A stretch of DNA of 64,000 bases from Micromonospora sp. WMMA1363 (GTDB taxonomy: Bacteria; Actinomycetota; Actinomycetes; Mycobacteriales; Micromonosporaceae): positions 5,882,001-5,946,000 of the forward strand of contig NZ_JAUALB010000001.1 in NCBI RefSeq assembly GCF_030345795.1. Direction: 5' to 3'. Numbering within the stretch: the stretch's first letter is position 1; every line of letters starts with the position of its first letter. The notes under the pieces were generated by a model. The model was not told the origin of the DNA and did not search any database. It worked only from the letters and a program-made list of their open reading frames with translations. Positions 49,820-57,899 of the stretch are shown in pieces. The position numbers and the translations under genes were made by a program.

Positions 49820-49886
49820 TTTGGTTGTGTCTTATTTGGAGGGTTGTTTTGGCTGGAGCATGATCTGCTTTCGTGTGTGAGGCAAT

Positions 49887-50769
49887 GAGGGTTATTCAGC
49901 GAGGCTCCAAGAATGCATAGTGGAACCCAAAGAATGGAAGACGGTCCGCTTTTAGTAGGATGAAGTTCCACACAGCACCACACGAAAAGCGAACCGCCGA
50001 ACTTGTATCATACCACCGGGCTCACCCGAAATCAGATCCGCGACCTGTGCATCCTTGTGAACGCAGCCGCCGAAGGTGCGGACGCGAAGCCTTGGCCTCC
50101 AATTCTCGGCCTTTACCGCTCCGTCGTTGTTACGCTGACCTATATGCGAAGAAATCGGGTCCAAGCAGAGATCGCCGAATCCTTCGGCGTCTCCCAGTCG
50201 ACGATTTCCCGGGCGATCGCCCGCGTCACACCCTTGATCAAACGGGCGTTGACCGAGTGCGTGCCGGTGGCCGGCGATCTGAGCCCGCACGTGCAGTACG
50301 TGGTGGACGGCACCCTGTTACCGTGCTGGTCGTGGCGGTCCTGCAAGGAGCTATTCTCGGGGAAACACAAGATTACCGGAATGAGCGTACAAGTGTGCTG
50401 CACACTCGATGGCAGGCTCGTCTGGATCTCCGATCCGGTCACCGGCAACCGCCACGACTCCCACTCGATCAACGAATCCGGCGCCCTCGTCACCCTCGAT
50501 CCCGCGAACTGGGTGGGCGACAAGGGCTACGTCGGAAACGACATGATCACTCCTTACAAGAAGCCGCAGGGCGGTGAACTCACGGAGTGGCAGAAAGAAT
50601 ACAATCATCAGGTCAATAGAATTCGTTGGATTGTCGAGCAGGTGATCGCGAACTTCAAGACCTGGCGGATCATGCACACCGACTACCGCAGGCCGCTGGA
50701 GACCTTCACCGAAACCATCTCCTGCGTCATCGGCCTACACTTCTATCGAATGCTCGCTGAATAAGCCTC
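49887..50769 (+). mobile_element. IS5-family 883-bp element, copy 2, with 3-bp target duplication
   Basis: It has the same 17-base ends as copy 1 and is flanked by AAT at 49884-49886 and AAT at 50770-50772. It is inverted relative to copy 1. The right flank is a decayed transposase of another IS5 type. Confidence 0.92.
50003..50764 (+). CDS. IS5-family transposase (883-bp element, copy 2)
   Basis: This 253-residue protein is identical in sequence to copy 1, with the same DDE positions and TTG start. Identity of the two copies implies very recent transposition. Confidence 0.92.
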   Translation: MYHTTGLTRNQIRDLCILVNAAAEGADAKPWPPILGLYRSVVVTLTYMRRNRVQAEIAESFGVSQSTISRAIARVTPLIKRALTECVPVAGDLSPHVQYVVDGTLLPCWSWRSCKELFSGKHKITGMSVQVCCTLDGRLVWISDPVTGNRHDSHSINESGALVTLDPANWVGDKGYVGNDMITPYKKPQGGELTEWQKEYNHQVNRIRWIVEQVIANFKTWRIMHTDYRRPLETFTETISCVIGLHFYRMLAE

Positions 50770-50770
50770 A

Positions 50771-51120
50771 ATGATCCGTGCCTTGGCGCCGGATGATCTC
50801 TGGGGGATAGCGGCGCTGTTGATCCGGCCCGCGCCGGTTTGTAGGCAGGGTGGTCGGCGGCGGGTGGACGACCGGACGGCGTTGGCCGCGATCGTGTGTG
50901 CGTGCCCCAGGCGGGTTGTTCCTGGTGGAAGCTGCCGGAGGTGTTGTTTCGGGGCTATCCGGGCTACCGCGAATCGGCGGTTCGGTCAGTGGACCGCAGC
51001 CGGGTTCTGGCTGGAGCTGCAGGAGGCGATCCTGGACCGGCTCGGCGCCGACCGCCGGATCGATTGGTCGAGGTCCGTGGTCGACTCGATCAGTATACGG
51101 ACGCCAGGCCGGTCGGGGCC
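50771..51120 (+). pseudogene. remnant of another IS5-type transposase, frameshifted
   Basis: Reading across three frames gives a recognisable IS5-family N-terminal half: APDDLWGIAALLIRPAP and GGRRRVDDRTALAAIV in one frame, QAGCSWWKLPEVLF in the next, and RRFGQWTAAGFWLELQEAIL with IDWSRSVVDSISIR in a third. At least two frameshifts and loss of the C-terminal part make it dead. Confidence 0.75.
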
Positions 51121-51245
51121 ACGGCGGAGCGCGGCAGCGGGATGCACCACCGTTCTTCGCCTCGGGCGGCCAGCCAAGCGACGCGTTCGCGCCGCCAGCT
51201 CATGATCACGTGGGCGTCGCGGGAGCATGCAGGTGTGATGATCAT
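51115..51245 (-). pseudogene. possible N-terminal fragment of a GNAT acetyltransferase
   Basis: From an ATG at 51245 with GAGGAAG upstream the frame reads MIITPACSRDAHVIMSWRRE and then RVAWLAARGEERWCIPL, which resembles the start of GNAT-type proteins of actinobacteria. Homology stops where the transposase remnant begins. The assignment is weak because the stretch is short. Confidence 0.3.
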
Positions 51246-51356
51246 TCTGGTGCTTCCTCGGGCCAGTACCTGGCGATGATCTCTGCGTTGCCGTGAGTGC
51301 TGACGATGCGGTTCCTGTCTCCGGCGAACACGTTGATGGACCGCCACGGGCCCTAC

Positions 51357-51396
51357 GACTTCGGGGTGGCAGCCGGCCGGCTGCCACCCCGAAGTC
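51357..51396. terminator. 40-bp perfect palindrome, probable bidirectional terminator
   Basis: The half-site GACTTCGGGGTGGCAGCCGG is followed at once by its exact reverse complement, with no spacer. It lies 32 bases beyond the stop of the minus-strand DUF397 gene. A hairpin of up to 18 pairs would form on either strand. Confidence 0.7.
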
Positions 51397-51427
51397 AGTT
51401 CAGCACAGCCTCAGGTGCGGAAGCGTT

Positions 51428-51622
51428 CTATGGAGTCTCGCGGTGGAGTCCTTCGGTGAAGGCGGCCCATGACGTCGGAGTGAAGACCAGCACTGGTCCA
51501 TCGGGGTCCTTGCTGTCGCGGACGGCAACGACGTCGAGCAGGTTGTCGGCTACTTCGACGCAGTTGCCCTGGTTGCCGCTTCGGCTGCTTTTGCGCCACT
51601 TGGCGGTCGTCGTATCAACCAC
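51428..51622 (-). CDS. DUF397 protein
   Basis: This 64-residue protein shows AKWRKSSRSGNQGNCVEVAD, VVAVRDSKDPDGPVLVF and WAAFTEGLH. It starts at a GTG with GGAGG nine bases upstream. The start overlaps the end of the decayed regulator by eight bases, the same arrangement as at 57.9 kb. Confidence 0.88.
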   Translation of the reverse strand: MVDTTTAKWRKSSRSGNQGNCVEVADNLLDVVAVRDSKDPDGPVLVFTPTSWAAFTEGLHRETP

Positions 51623-52413
51623 GGGTAAATGCCTCCATCGTTGCGGTGATGAACGTCCTCGACGCCTTCTCGTCGAGTGCTCGTGAGGTCACGTCGCGCC
51701 AGGCCAGTTCGTAGGCCGCTACCTCGGTGGGCTTGTCCAGGTAGAGAGCGCCGGTGAGGCTGTGACGTAGACCAGTGGTGGTTCCAGCGGGCCGGAGGTG
51801 CCTGGCATGGTGGGGAACTCCAGGACTGTGAAGGCTGATGTCATCCCGCCGTGCACGCCCGCGGCGAAGGGGAGGATCCGCAGCGTCACGCTGGGCGAGC
51901 GGGTTGCATCGAGCAGGCGCTGGAGTTGGGCGGCCATCACCGCGGGGCCACCCACCGTGCGACGTAGTACCGCCTCGCTCAACACGACCGACAGGTGGGG
52001 TGGGCGCGGGTCGGTGAGTAGTCGTTGCCGTTCGATGCGGAAGTCGACTTGACGGTCGACTTCCTGCTCATCGATGAGTCCCTGCGGGACCCGGGTGACC
52101 TCGCGGGCGTACTCGTGAGTCTGGAGCAGGCCGGGAATCGATTCTGGCTCGTACTGGCGGATGCGCTCAGCGCTCGCTTCGAGCCGGACGAAGAGTCCGA
52201 ACCAGCTCGGCAGGCTGGTGTTGGTGTAGTCGTGCCACCACGCGCTCGCGCCGTTGGTGCGCGTCTCGGCGGCCAGCGCGAGTAGCTCGTCGCAGTCTTC
52301 GGGGCTGGCCGTGTACAGCTCGCACATGGCCTTGACCTCGATGTCCCGGAACTTGATCCGGTGGTCGCCGGCTTCGATTCTGTGGATCGTTGCGGGGCTG
52401 CGTTGAAGCAGGG
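51615..52413 (-). pseudogene. DUF5753 XRE regulator, 5'-truncated and frameshifted
   Basis: Most of the DUF5753 body is intact (WWHDYTNTSLPSWFGLFVRLE, RQYEPESIPGLLQTHEYARE, LRILPFAAGVHGGMTSAF). Near 51765 one base is missing (GTC-ACAGCC where GTCGACAGCC is expected), which moves the true C-terminus (DKPTEVAAYELAWRDV) into another frame. The N-terminal helix-turn-helix is lost except its last part (ATIHRIEAGDHR); at about 52413 the sequence changes to an unrelated gene. Confidence 0.82.
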
Positions 52414-52811
52414 ATGTCGACGGCGAACAGGTGGCCGGGGTACCGGTCGACGTGCATGAGCAGGCCACGGCACCGTTGATCGGGGTGGTCGTAGAAGTCG
52501 CACTGGGTGGCGTGCCGGCACGATCCGGCGCAGCGGCACGGTCGGTCCGGATTCACGGGCCGCCAGTACGCCTCGGCGTGGGCGCGCTGCTGCGGGGTGG
52601 CGTCGGCGGGCAGAACCCGCCAGCCCAGCTCGTCGACCTCGATGTTGGTCTCGTCCGGATACGGCGCGAGCAGCACCGGATCGATCGTCGCGGTGGCGGA
52701 GTCGGCGGCTGCGAGGGCACGGCCGGCGGCGGTGTAGGACTCGCCGGTCTCGGCCATCCGCGTGCGGATTTCGCGGCGGCGGGACCGATCGGAGCTGCTG
52801 CTGGTCGTCAT
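52414..52811 (-). pseudogene. uncharacterised actinobacterial protein, 3'-truncated
   Basis: From an ATG at 52811 with GAGGAG upstream, about 132 residues remain: SRRREIRTRMAETGESYTAA, LLAPYPDETNIEVDELGWRV, CRCAGSCRHATQCDFYD and LLMHVDRYPGHLFAVD. It looks like a family common on actinobacterial plasmids and integrative elements, whose members continue with a further cysteine region. Here the frame runs on into out-of-frame regulator sequence after about 52413. Confidence 0.65.
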
Positions 52812-52999
52812 CGTGAACTCCTCGGGCGGTGCGGAGTCCCACGCTCTCCGCACGCTCGTGATCACGATGGCCTGCGGGTTGGTGCTGGTCGCGCTGCGTC
52901 GGAGACGGCTTGTCCTCATCACCTGCGCCAGCGGCGTGGGCGCTCGGGTGCAGGTTCGGAGTGCGGCGGCGGACAACTGCCACCGCACACGGTAGCGGA

Positions 53000-53024
53000 G
53001 GGGTCCGACAAAAACGTGGACCCC
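53000..53024 (-). terminator. possible hairpin after the RiPP operon
   Basis: GGGGTCC and GGACCCC form a seven-base stem around an eleven-base, A-rich loop, 44 bases beyond the methyltransferase stop. It is the only hairpin between the RiPP operon and the next gene. Confidence 0.35.
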
Positions 53025-53067
53025 CGATCGGTGGAACGGCCGCCAAGGGGATTGATCGAAGGTGGAC

Positions 53068-54294
53068 TCAGTCCTCTTCCTCGCCGTCGGGGTGGTCTCC
53101 TGCCTGGCGGCGATCAGGTGATGCCGCAGGCATCACGTGCGCTGGCGCAGGCCGGTTCGGTGGCCGGGTGGTGACGTTGGTCATGCTGGTGTGGTCGTGG
53201 TCGAGCCAGATGTGGTGACGGCCGTCGTCGTGGGCGGTGATGCCGTACCGGTCGATGGTGGGGCGGTGCCAGCGGTGCCAGCGGTGCCAGGTGTCGTTGA
53301 CGGTGGGCCACAGTGGTCGGGGGCCGCCGTAGGTGACGGTGGCGGTGTCCCGGCCGGGCCGGTACTGGATCCAGGAGCAGTCCTCGGTGTGGAGGAACAC
53401 GCCGTCGTCGCCGTTTGGTAGGTGGCCGCTGATGGGGCCGAGGTCGGGCAGGGCGGTCTGGAGTAGGAACCGGAAGCTGCGGTCGGTGAACGCGGCGGCG
53501 GGGATGTCGGTGGTGGCGTGTTCTGGGTCGGTGAAGTCGAACACGGTGGTCGGGTCGGTGCCGTTGCGGAGGGGGTGCGCGGCGCGGGCGCGCAGCCACA
53601 TGAAGTGCCCGGGTGTGTCGTGGAACCGGCCGCGTACCTGGTGGGGGCCGGTTTTGTCGGCGTCGATCAGCGCAGAGGCCAGCTCGCCGCGGATGTCGGC
53701 CACGATCCTGCCGCGGTCGGCGAGTTGGGTGATCCACGTCGGGGGGATGGCGGTGACCGCCGCGGTGGCGATGATCCTGTCGAACGGGGCGCGGGCGGGC
53801 ACGCCGCCTGCGCCGTCTCCTGCGGTTAGGTGCGGGTGGTAGCCGAGGCTGGCCAGCCGTGTGCGTGCGGTCTCGACGAGCAGGGGGTCGATGTCGACGC
53901 TGGTCACCTGCCGGTCGCCGAGCCGGTGACACAGCAGGGCGGTGTTGTAGCCGGTGCCGGTGCCGATCTCCAGGACCGTCGTGTTGTCGGCGACGTCGAG
54001 CATGTCCAGCATCCGCGCCATCAGGCTCGGCCGAGTCGACGAACTGGTGGGGACCGTGAAGCCGCCCCCCGGGTGCGGGGCGACCTGCGTGACCAGCGAC
54101 TCGTCGGCGTAGACCGCGGCGAGCCCGGCCGGAGTGTCCGCGTCGACCCGGCTGCTGCTGTCGTCATCGAGGTAGAAGTGGGGGACGAAGATGTGTCGGG
54201 GAGTCTGGGCGAACGCCGCACGCCAGCCAGGAGTCAGGGCCCCAGCGCGGGTCAGAGCGTCGGCCAGTCCGTCCGCGTGCCGCTGCCACGTCAT
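53068..54294 (-). CDS. tgmC: PIMT-type methyltransferase of an ATP-grasp RiPP system
   Basis: This 408-residue protein has an N-terminal protein-L-isoaspartate methyltransferase fold (FAQTPRHIFVPHFYL, the SAM motif VLEIGTGTGYNTALL at about 108-122, and DRIIATAAVTAIPPTW). A C-terminal extension of about 180 residues is found in RiPP-associated members. In the aspartimidylated graspetide fuscimiditide the equivalent enzyme methylates an Asp of the cyclised peptide, leading to aspartimide. It overlaps tgmB by four bases. A three-fold 9-base repeat encodes WHRWHRWHR near residue 340. Confidence 0.85.
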   Translation of the reverse strand: MTWQRHADGLADALTRAGALTPGWRAAFAQTPRHIFVPHFYLDDDSSSRVDADTPAGLAAVYADESLVTQVAPHPGGGFTVPTSSSTRPSLMARMLDMLDVADNTTVLEIGTGTGYNTALLCHRLGDRQVTSVDIDPLLVETARTRLASLGYHPHLTAGDGAGGVPARAPFDRIIATAAVTAIPPTWITQLADRGRIVADIRGELASALIDADKTGPHQVRGRFHDTPGHFMWLRARAAHPLRNGTDPTTVFDFTDPEHATTDIPAAAFTDRSFRFLLQTALPDLGPISGHLPNGDDGVFLHTEDCSWIQYRPGRDTATVTYGGPRPLWPTVNDTWHRWHRWHRPTIDRYGITAHDDGRHHIWLDHDHTSMTNVTTRPPNRPAPAHVMPAASPDRRQAGDHPDGEEED

Positions 54295-55283
54295 TCCCGT
54301 GTTCCTTGCAGCAGCAGCTCCGCGATGGCGTCAGCGATGGGGGCGCCGATCTCGTGTTCCAGCCACAACCAGTGGCCCACCGGATTGCACTCCAGAAAGA
54401 TCCACTGCTCGGATGGGGTGACGGCGAAGTCGAACGCCCCGTAGGCTAGGCCCATCTGGGCCAGGAACCGGTCGATGCCCGACGCCACCGCCTCGGGCAC
54501 GGAGACCCGGCCGTAGGTGAGCGAGTCGTAGTCGGCGCGCCAGTCCACCCGTCCCGCCGGCGAGGACGAGCGGATCGACACCGCGAGCAGCGTCTTCCCG
54601 GCCGCCGTGACCCGGACCTCGTAGGCTTTGTCGATGTACTCCTGCACCAGGTGCGCAGTCATCGCGAACCCGTCCGCGTCGACCGACGCGGGATCGATGA
54701 TCGTGGTGTAGGTCTTGGTCGGCTCCTCGCCGTCCTCGCCGAACACCAGTGACGACAACGGTTTACACACCACCGGACCCCCAACCTGGCGGGCGAAGTC
54801 AACCGCATCGGTGTGCACGTTGCTCACCAGCGTGCGCGGCACCGCGAGCCCGCACCGCGCGGCCACCGACAGCTGCAACGGCTTGTACTCGGCGGCGGCA
54901 CTACGGACCGGATCGTTGACCCACCGCGCATCCAGGCTCGCCAGGAGCCCACCCCAGCCGTGGCGGGCCTCGACAGCCGCCCACACCTCATCGGCGGGTG
55001 ACATCCCCGACGGCAGCCGGAAACTGGTCGGACGCCAGTAGAACACCGACCCAACCCGCTCCAAGTCCAGCGCACCCCAGGCGCCGGACACCGACCCGGC
55101 CCAGCCGCCCGCCGCCGTGGTTGTCGCCGACAACCCCAACCCGAGTGGGAAGTCACCCGTGTCGAACCGGGCGATGGTGGCCCCGACCCGCGTCAACGCG
55201 CCGACCACCGCCTCCGCCGTCGGATCCCCCGCGCTGGTCAAGACCAGGACCGTGTCCCTGGACGTCACGCCCCGGCGGCCCAC
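54291..55283 (-). CDS. tgmB: ATP-grasp ribosomal peptide maturase
   Basis: This 330-residue ligase belongs to the graspetide group, which joins Asp/Glu side chains to Ser/Thr or Lys side chains of a precursor. Visible landmarks are the N-terminal Rossmann-like start TVLVLTSAGDPTAEAVV, VVCKPLSSLVFGEDGEE (ATP-binding lysine), VQEYIDKAYEVRVT and FLECNPVGHWLWLEHEIG (metal-binding Glu/Asn). The GTG at 55283 begins three bases after the precursor stop; a GTG at 55268 is also possible. The tgmA-B-C order on one strand makes a compact cluster. Confidence 0.9.
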   Translation of the reverse strand: MGRRGVTSRDTVLVLTSAGDPTAEAVVGALTRVGATIARFDTGDFPLGLGLSATTTAAGGWAGSVSGAWGALDLERVGSVFYWRPTSFRLPSGMSPADEVWAAVEARHGWGGLLASLDARWVNDPVRSAAAEYKPLQLSVAARCGLAVPRTLVSNVHTDAVDFARQVGGPVVCKPLSSLVFGEDGEEPTKTYTTIIDPASVDADGFAMTAHLVQEYIDKAYEVRVTAAGKTLLAVSIRSSSPAGRVDWRADYDSLTYGRVSVPEAVASGIDRFLAQMGLAYGAFDFAVTPSEQWIFLECNPVGHWLWLEHEIGAPIADAIAELLLQGTRE

Positions 55284-55286
55284 CCG

Positions 55287-55553
55287 CTAGCTGTCCGAAC
55301 CGGTGTCGGCCTGACTGTCACGGCGTACCTTGCCGTCAGACGACGTCTCCGTCGCCATGTTCGTGCGCGGAGAGGTGGCGGTCGTGTGGTGCTTACCCTG
55401 CACCGGCATCGGCACCGCCAGACTCGCCCCATACGGGCGACGCCGACCCGGCACATGCGCCATCGGATAGCTCACCCCGCCAGGCTCACCCATCGGCAGT
55501 AGCGCCGCGGGCGAGAACAACGGGGCAACCACCCTCGGCAACGATCGCGTCAT
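55287..55553 (-). CDS. tgmA: putative ATP-grasp-modified RiPP precursor
   Basis: This 88-residue peptide is encoded directly upstream of tgmB. The ATG at 55553 has GGAAGGGA at ten bases; longer readings lack a binding site. Leader-like features are VVAPLFSPAALLPMG and the motif RRPYGASLAVPMPV. The C-terminal part (about 53-88; KHHTTATSPRTNMATETSSD then GKVRRDSQADTGSDS) is rich in Thr/Ser donors and Asp/Glu acceptors, as expected for ester-crosslinked cores. No cysteine occurs after the start. Identification rests on composition, size and position. Confidence 0.75.
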   Translation of the reverse strand: MTRSLPRVVAPLFSPAALLPMGEPGGVSYPMAHVPGRRRPYGASLAVPMPVQGKHHTTATSPRTNMATETSSDGKVRRDSQADTGSDS

Positions 55554-55770
55554 ACCGCACAGTCCCTTCCGCATCAGATCGCAGACGTACCCGGCTGTGG
55601 CGCCAAACGTGCGCTGCCCCAGCACCGTAGGACGAAACGGGTAACCGCGCCACCACCTATCGTGAAGCGTTTTCTGGCGGCCCCATCCCGTCTAGAGCCA
55701 AGAGGCGCCGAACGCCAGGGAGAGCGACGTCGGTCGCGGGCGACCCGGCGGGATGGGTCAGCTCCGCTAA
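55554..55770 (-). promoter_or_regulatory. leader and promoter region of the RiPP operon
   Basis: The 217 bases between the precursor start and the IS1380 element contain no gene. This is where the operon promoter must lie; no hexamer pair convinced me. The IS1380 insertion is at the far end and need not have broken the promoter. Confidence 0.35.
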
Positions 55771-57456
55771 CCTCAGTCTTTCGCTAACTGTTGATCAAGG
55801 CCCTGTTTGCATTTGTTGATCTTCATTTGGTGATCGATCGGGGTATGGGCACGGCGAGGACCCGACGCGGTGGCCGGGTTCCTCCATGGGGGTACTCGTC
55901 GGGGCGTGGGGTTGGGGTTCAGGTGACGGGCTGGGGCAGCACGGCCAGCCGGTCGAACGCGGTGACGAGCTGGTCGGCCCAGGGCCAGCCTTCGGCGATG
56001 CGCAGCTTCGTGCGGCGGGCCGAGCGGGTGATGCGGGCGGCGACGTGCAGCAGTCGGTAGCGCAGTGTCTTGGGTTCGGCGGTGGCGAGGTCGCCGTCGA
56101 GCAGCAGGTGTTGGGTCCAGGCAAGCAGGTCGATGGCGCACAAGGCGAGTTCCAGCCAGGCGGCGTTGATGGCGAACACCCGGGATGGGAAGCGGCCGAA
56201 CCCGGTGTCCTTGCCCGTGCGGATGCGGTCCTCGACGCGGGCGTGAGCGCGGTGGCGGGCCTCCAGATGCTGGATGGATCCGTTGCCGGGGCCGGTGTCG
56301 GTGGCCATCACCTGGTGGCGGAAGCCTTCGATGGTGTCGAACAGCGACAGTTGTGCGCCGGGGTGCGGGCGTTCCCGGCGCACGATGAACCGGGTGCCGT
56401 CGGGGTAGTTGGCCCGCAGGTCGGCCGGTAGTAGGCCGGTGATCTCGCATACCTGGGCGCCGTCGCGTGGCTGGCCGTCGGCGTTCAGGGCCGGTACCCA
56501 CTGCTCGGGGTGCCCCGCAGCCTGCTTGATCGCGTCGCGGATCGCCTCCCCGATGGCCACCCCGACGGAGAAGAACGTGTTCATACCGTGCTCACGCAAC
56601 GACCGGATATGGCGCAGGAACCCGTACGTGCAGCCGGCCGAATCCGAGCGGACGAGGATGTCGGTGCCGTACCGGTGGACGTCGGGGATCTGCGCCAGGG
56701 CGTCGTCGAGAACGCTGATGTGATCGGCGGTGGTGTTCGACCCCGCCCGCCCGGCGCGCAGCAGCCCGGACAACGCCTCCCGGGTGTTGTCCAGGAAGCA
56801 GAACAACGGGTGATATCCGAAGGTCTTCTTCCACGTCTTGGACGCCTGCTCCTTCTCCGAGTGGCAGATCACGATCGAGGCGTCCAGATCCAGCACCAGC
56901 CCAGACACCGGCGCACCAGCCGCCATCGACACCGGCAGCCCGTCGCGGGTCTCGGCCGACTGCGCCCACGCCAACTCCCGCGCGGCAGCGCGGGCCATCC
57001 GCAGCCTGGCCAGAACAGCATCATCCACACCAGACAGCACCCGCCACGCGGTAGGATCCGAGGCGACCGCGCCGAACAGCCCCGCTTGGTCCCGCAGCAC
57101 CGCCAGATCGCTGATCGCCTCACCACCGTCGGCGATCATCACCGCGAGGTCCACGGCGACCCGACCCGGGTCATGCCCGCCCTGCCGCTGCCGCAGCCTG
57201 GCCAGGGCCTCGCTGAACCCGCCGGTCAACCCGGTTACGTCCGCGATGTCGGCCAGCAAACGGGCACCCGCGTGGCCGACCACGCCACGTCCATCGCTAC
57301 TGACGATGATCTTCGGTCGTGTTCCGGTACTCTTCACCTGACAGGTGCCTTCCCTCGGGATAGATGAGACCCTCAGCAAGTCCTATCTTCCCAGGTCAGA
57401 AGGCACCTTTCCTTTCATGATCCACGATGTGGACCGCCCTTAACGAAGGGCCCAGG
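55771..57456 (-). mobile_element. complete IS1380-family element with 4-bp target duplication
   Basis: The ends are CCTCAGTCTTTCGCTAA at 55771 and, on the other strand, CCTGGGCCCTTCGTTAA ending at 57456. The element is flanked by CTAA on both sides (55767-55770 and 57457-57460). Length is 1686 bp, normal for the family. Confidence 0.92.
55919..57337 (-). CDS. IS1380-family transposase
   Basis: This 472-residue intact transposase starts at the GTG at 57337 (GGGAAGG upstream); the frame extends 14 codons further but without a good start. Catalytic parts are LVLDLDASIVICHSEKE, ILVRSDSAGCTYGF and LEARHRAHARVEDRIR. It provides the full-length reference for the truncated relative at 41.9 kb. Confidence 0.93.
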   Translation of the reverse strand: MKSTGTRPKIIVSSDGRGVVGHAGARLLADIADVTGLTGGFSEALARLRQRQGGHDPGRVAVDLAVMIADGGEAISDLAVLRDQAGLFGAVASDPTAWRVLSGVDDAVLARLRMARAAARELAWAQSAETRDGLPVSMAAGAPVSGLVLDLDASIVICHSEKEQASKTWKKTFGYHPLFCFLDNTREALSGLLRAGRAGSNTTADHISVLDDALAQIPDVHRYGTDILVRSDSAGCTYGFLRHIRSLREHGMNTFFSVGVAIGEAIRDAIKQAAGHPEQWVPALNADGQPRDGAQVCEITGLLPADLRANYPDGTRFIVRRERPHPGAQLSLFDTIEGFRHQVMATDTGPGNGSIQHLEARHRAHARVEDRIRTGKDTGFGRFPSRVFAINAAWLELALCAIDLLAWTQHLLLDGDLATAEPKTLRYRLLHVAARITRSARRTKLRIAEGWPWADQLVTAFDRLAVLPQPVT

Positions 57457-57701
57457 CTAATGATGCCGCCGGCATCACGGGCAGACACTCCCAGGGCCCT
57501 CAAGGAGCGGCCGGGTGAGGATGCCGGAGCGGCAGGTAGACGCGGCGCACGCCGGTCACCACCGCCAGCGTCACGGACGGACTGATGTTGAGCAACGCGG
57601 AGACGTCGGTAGCCGACACCGCTGATGCCGGCTACCGTCTGCGATACTGTGCTGGTTGTCGATGGCCTGTTCCCGGGTCGGCGTCCGACCGCCGTTCCGG
57701 G
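57457..57701. other. short non-coding stretch between IS1380 and a DUF397 gene
   Basis: No complete gene is seen. On the minus strand a short frame reads LLNISPSVTLAVVTGVRRVY and stops soon after, possibly the tail of a lost gene. A hairpin GATGCC-G-CCGGCATC-like palindrome (57461-57477) adjoins the IS end. Confidence 0.4.
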
Positions 57702-57899
57702 TTACAGGGACTGGGCGTTTTTGATGAAGGTTCGCCAGTCGGCGGCGGTGAAGATCAACGAAGGGCCGCTGGTGTCCTTGCTGTCGCGTACGGCCACGAT
57801 CCCGGTGGTCGGGTGGAGGTTGGTCGCGACTTCCACGCAGTTGCCGCCGTTGCCACTGCGGGTGCTCTTGCGCCACTTGGCGCCGGTCAGGTCAGTCAT
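57702..57899 (-). CDS. DUF397 protein
   Basis: This 65-residue protein shows TGAKWRKSTRSGNGGNCVEV, IVAVRDSKDTSGPSLIF and WRTFIKNAQ. Its ATG overlaps the stop of the intact DUF5753 regulator by eight bases, so the two are translated together. Confidence 0.92.
   Translation of the reverse strand: MTDLTGAKWRKSTRSGNGGNCVEVATNLHPTTGIVAVRDSKDTSGPSLIFTAADWRTFIKNAQSL

Noticed and set aside
48433..50769. Composite transposon carrying the 161-residue protein gene
   Set aside because: Each 883-bp copy has its own 3-bp direct repeat and there is no shared duplication at the outer ends, so two independent insertions explain the layout better.
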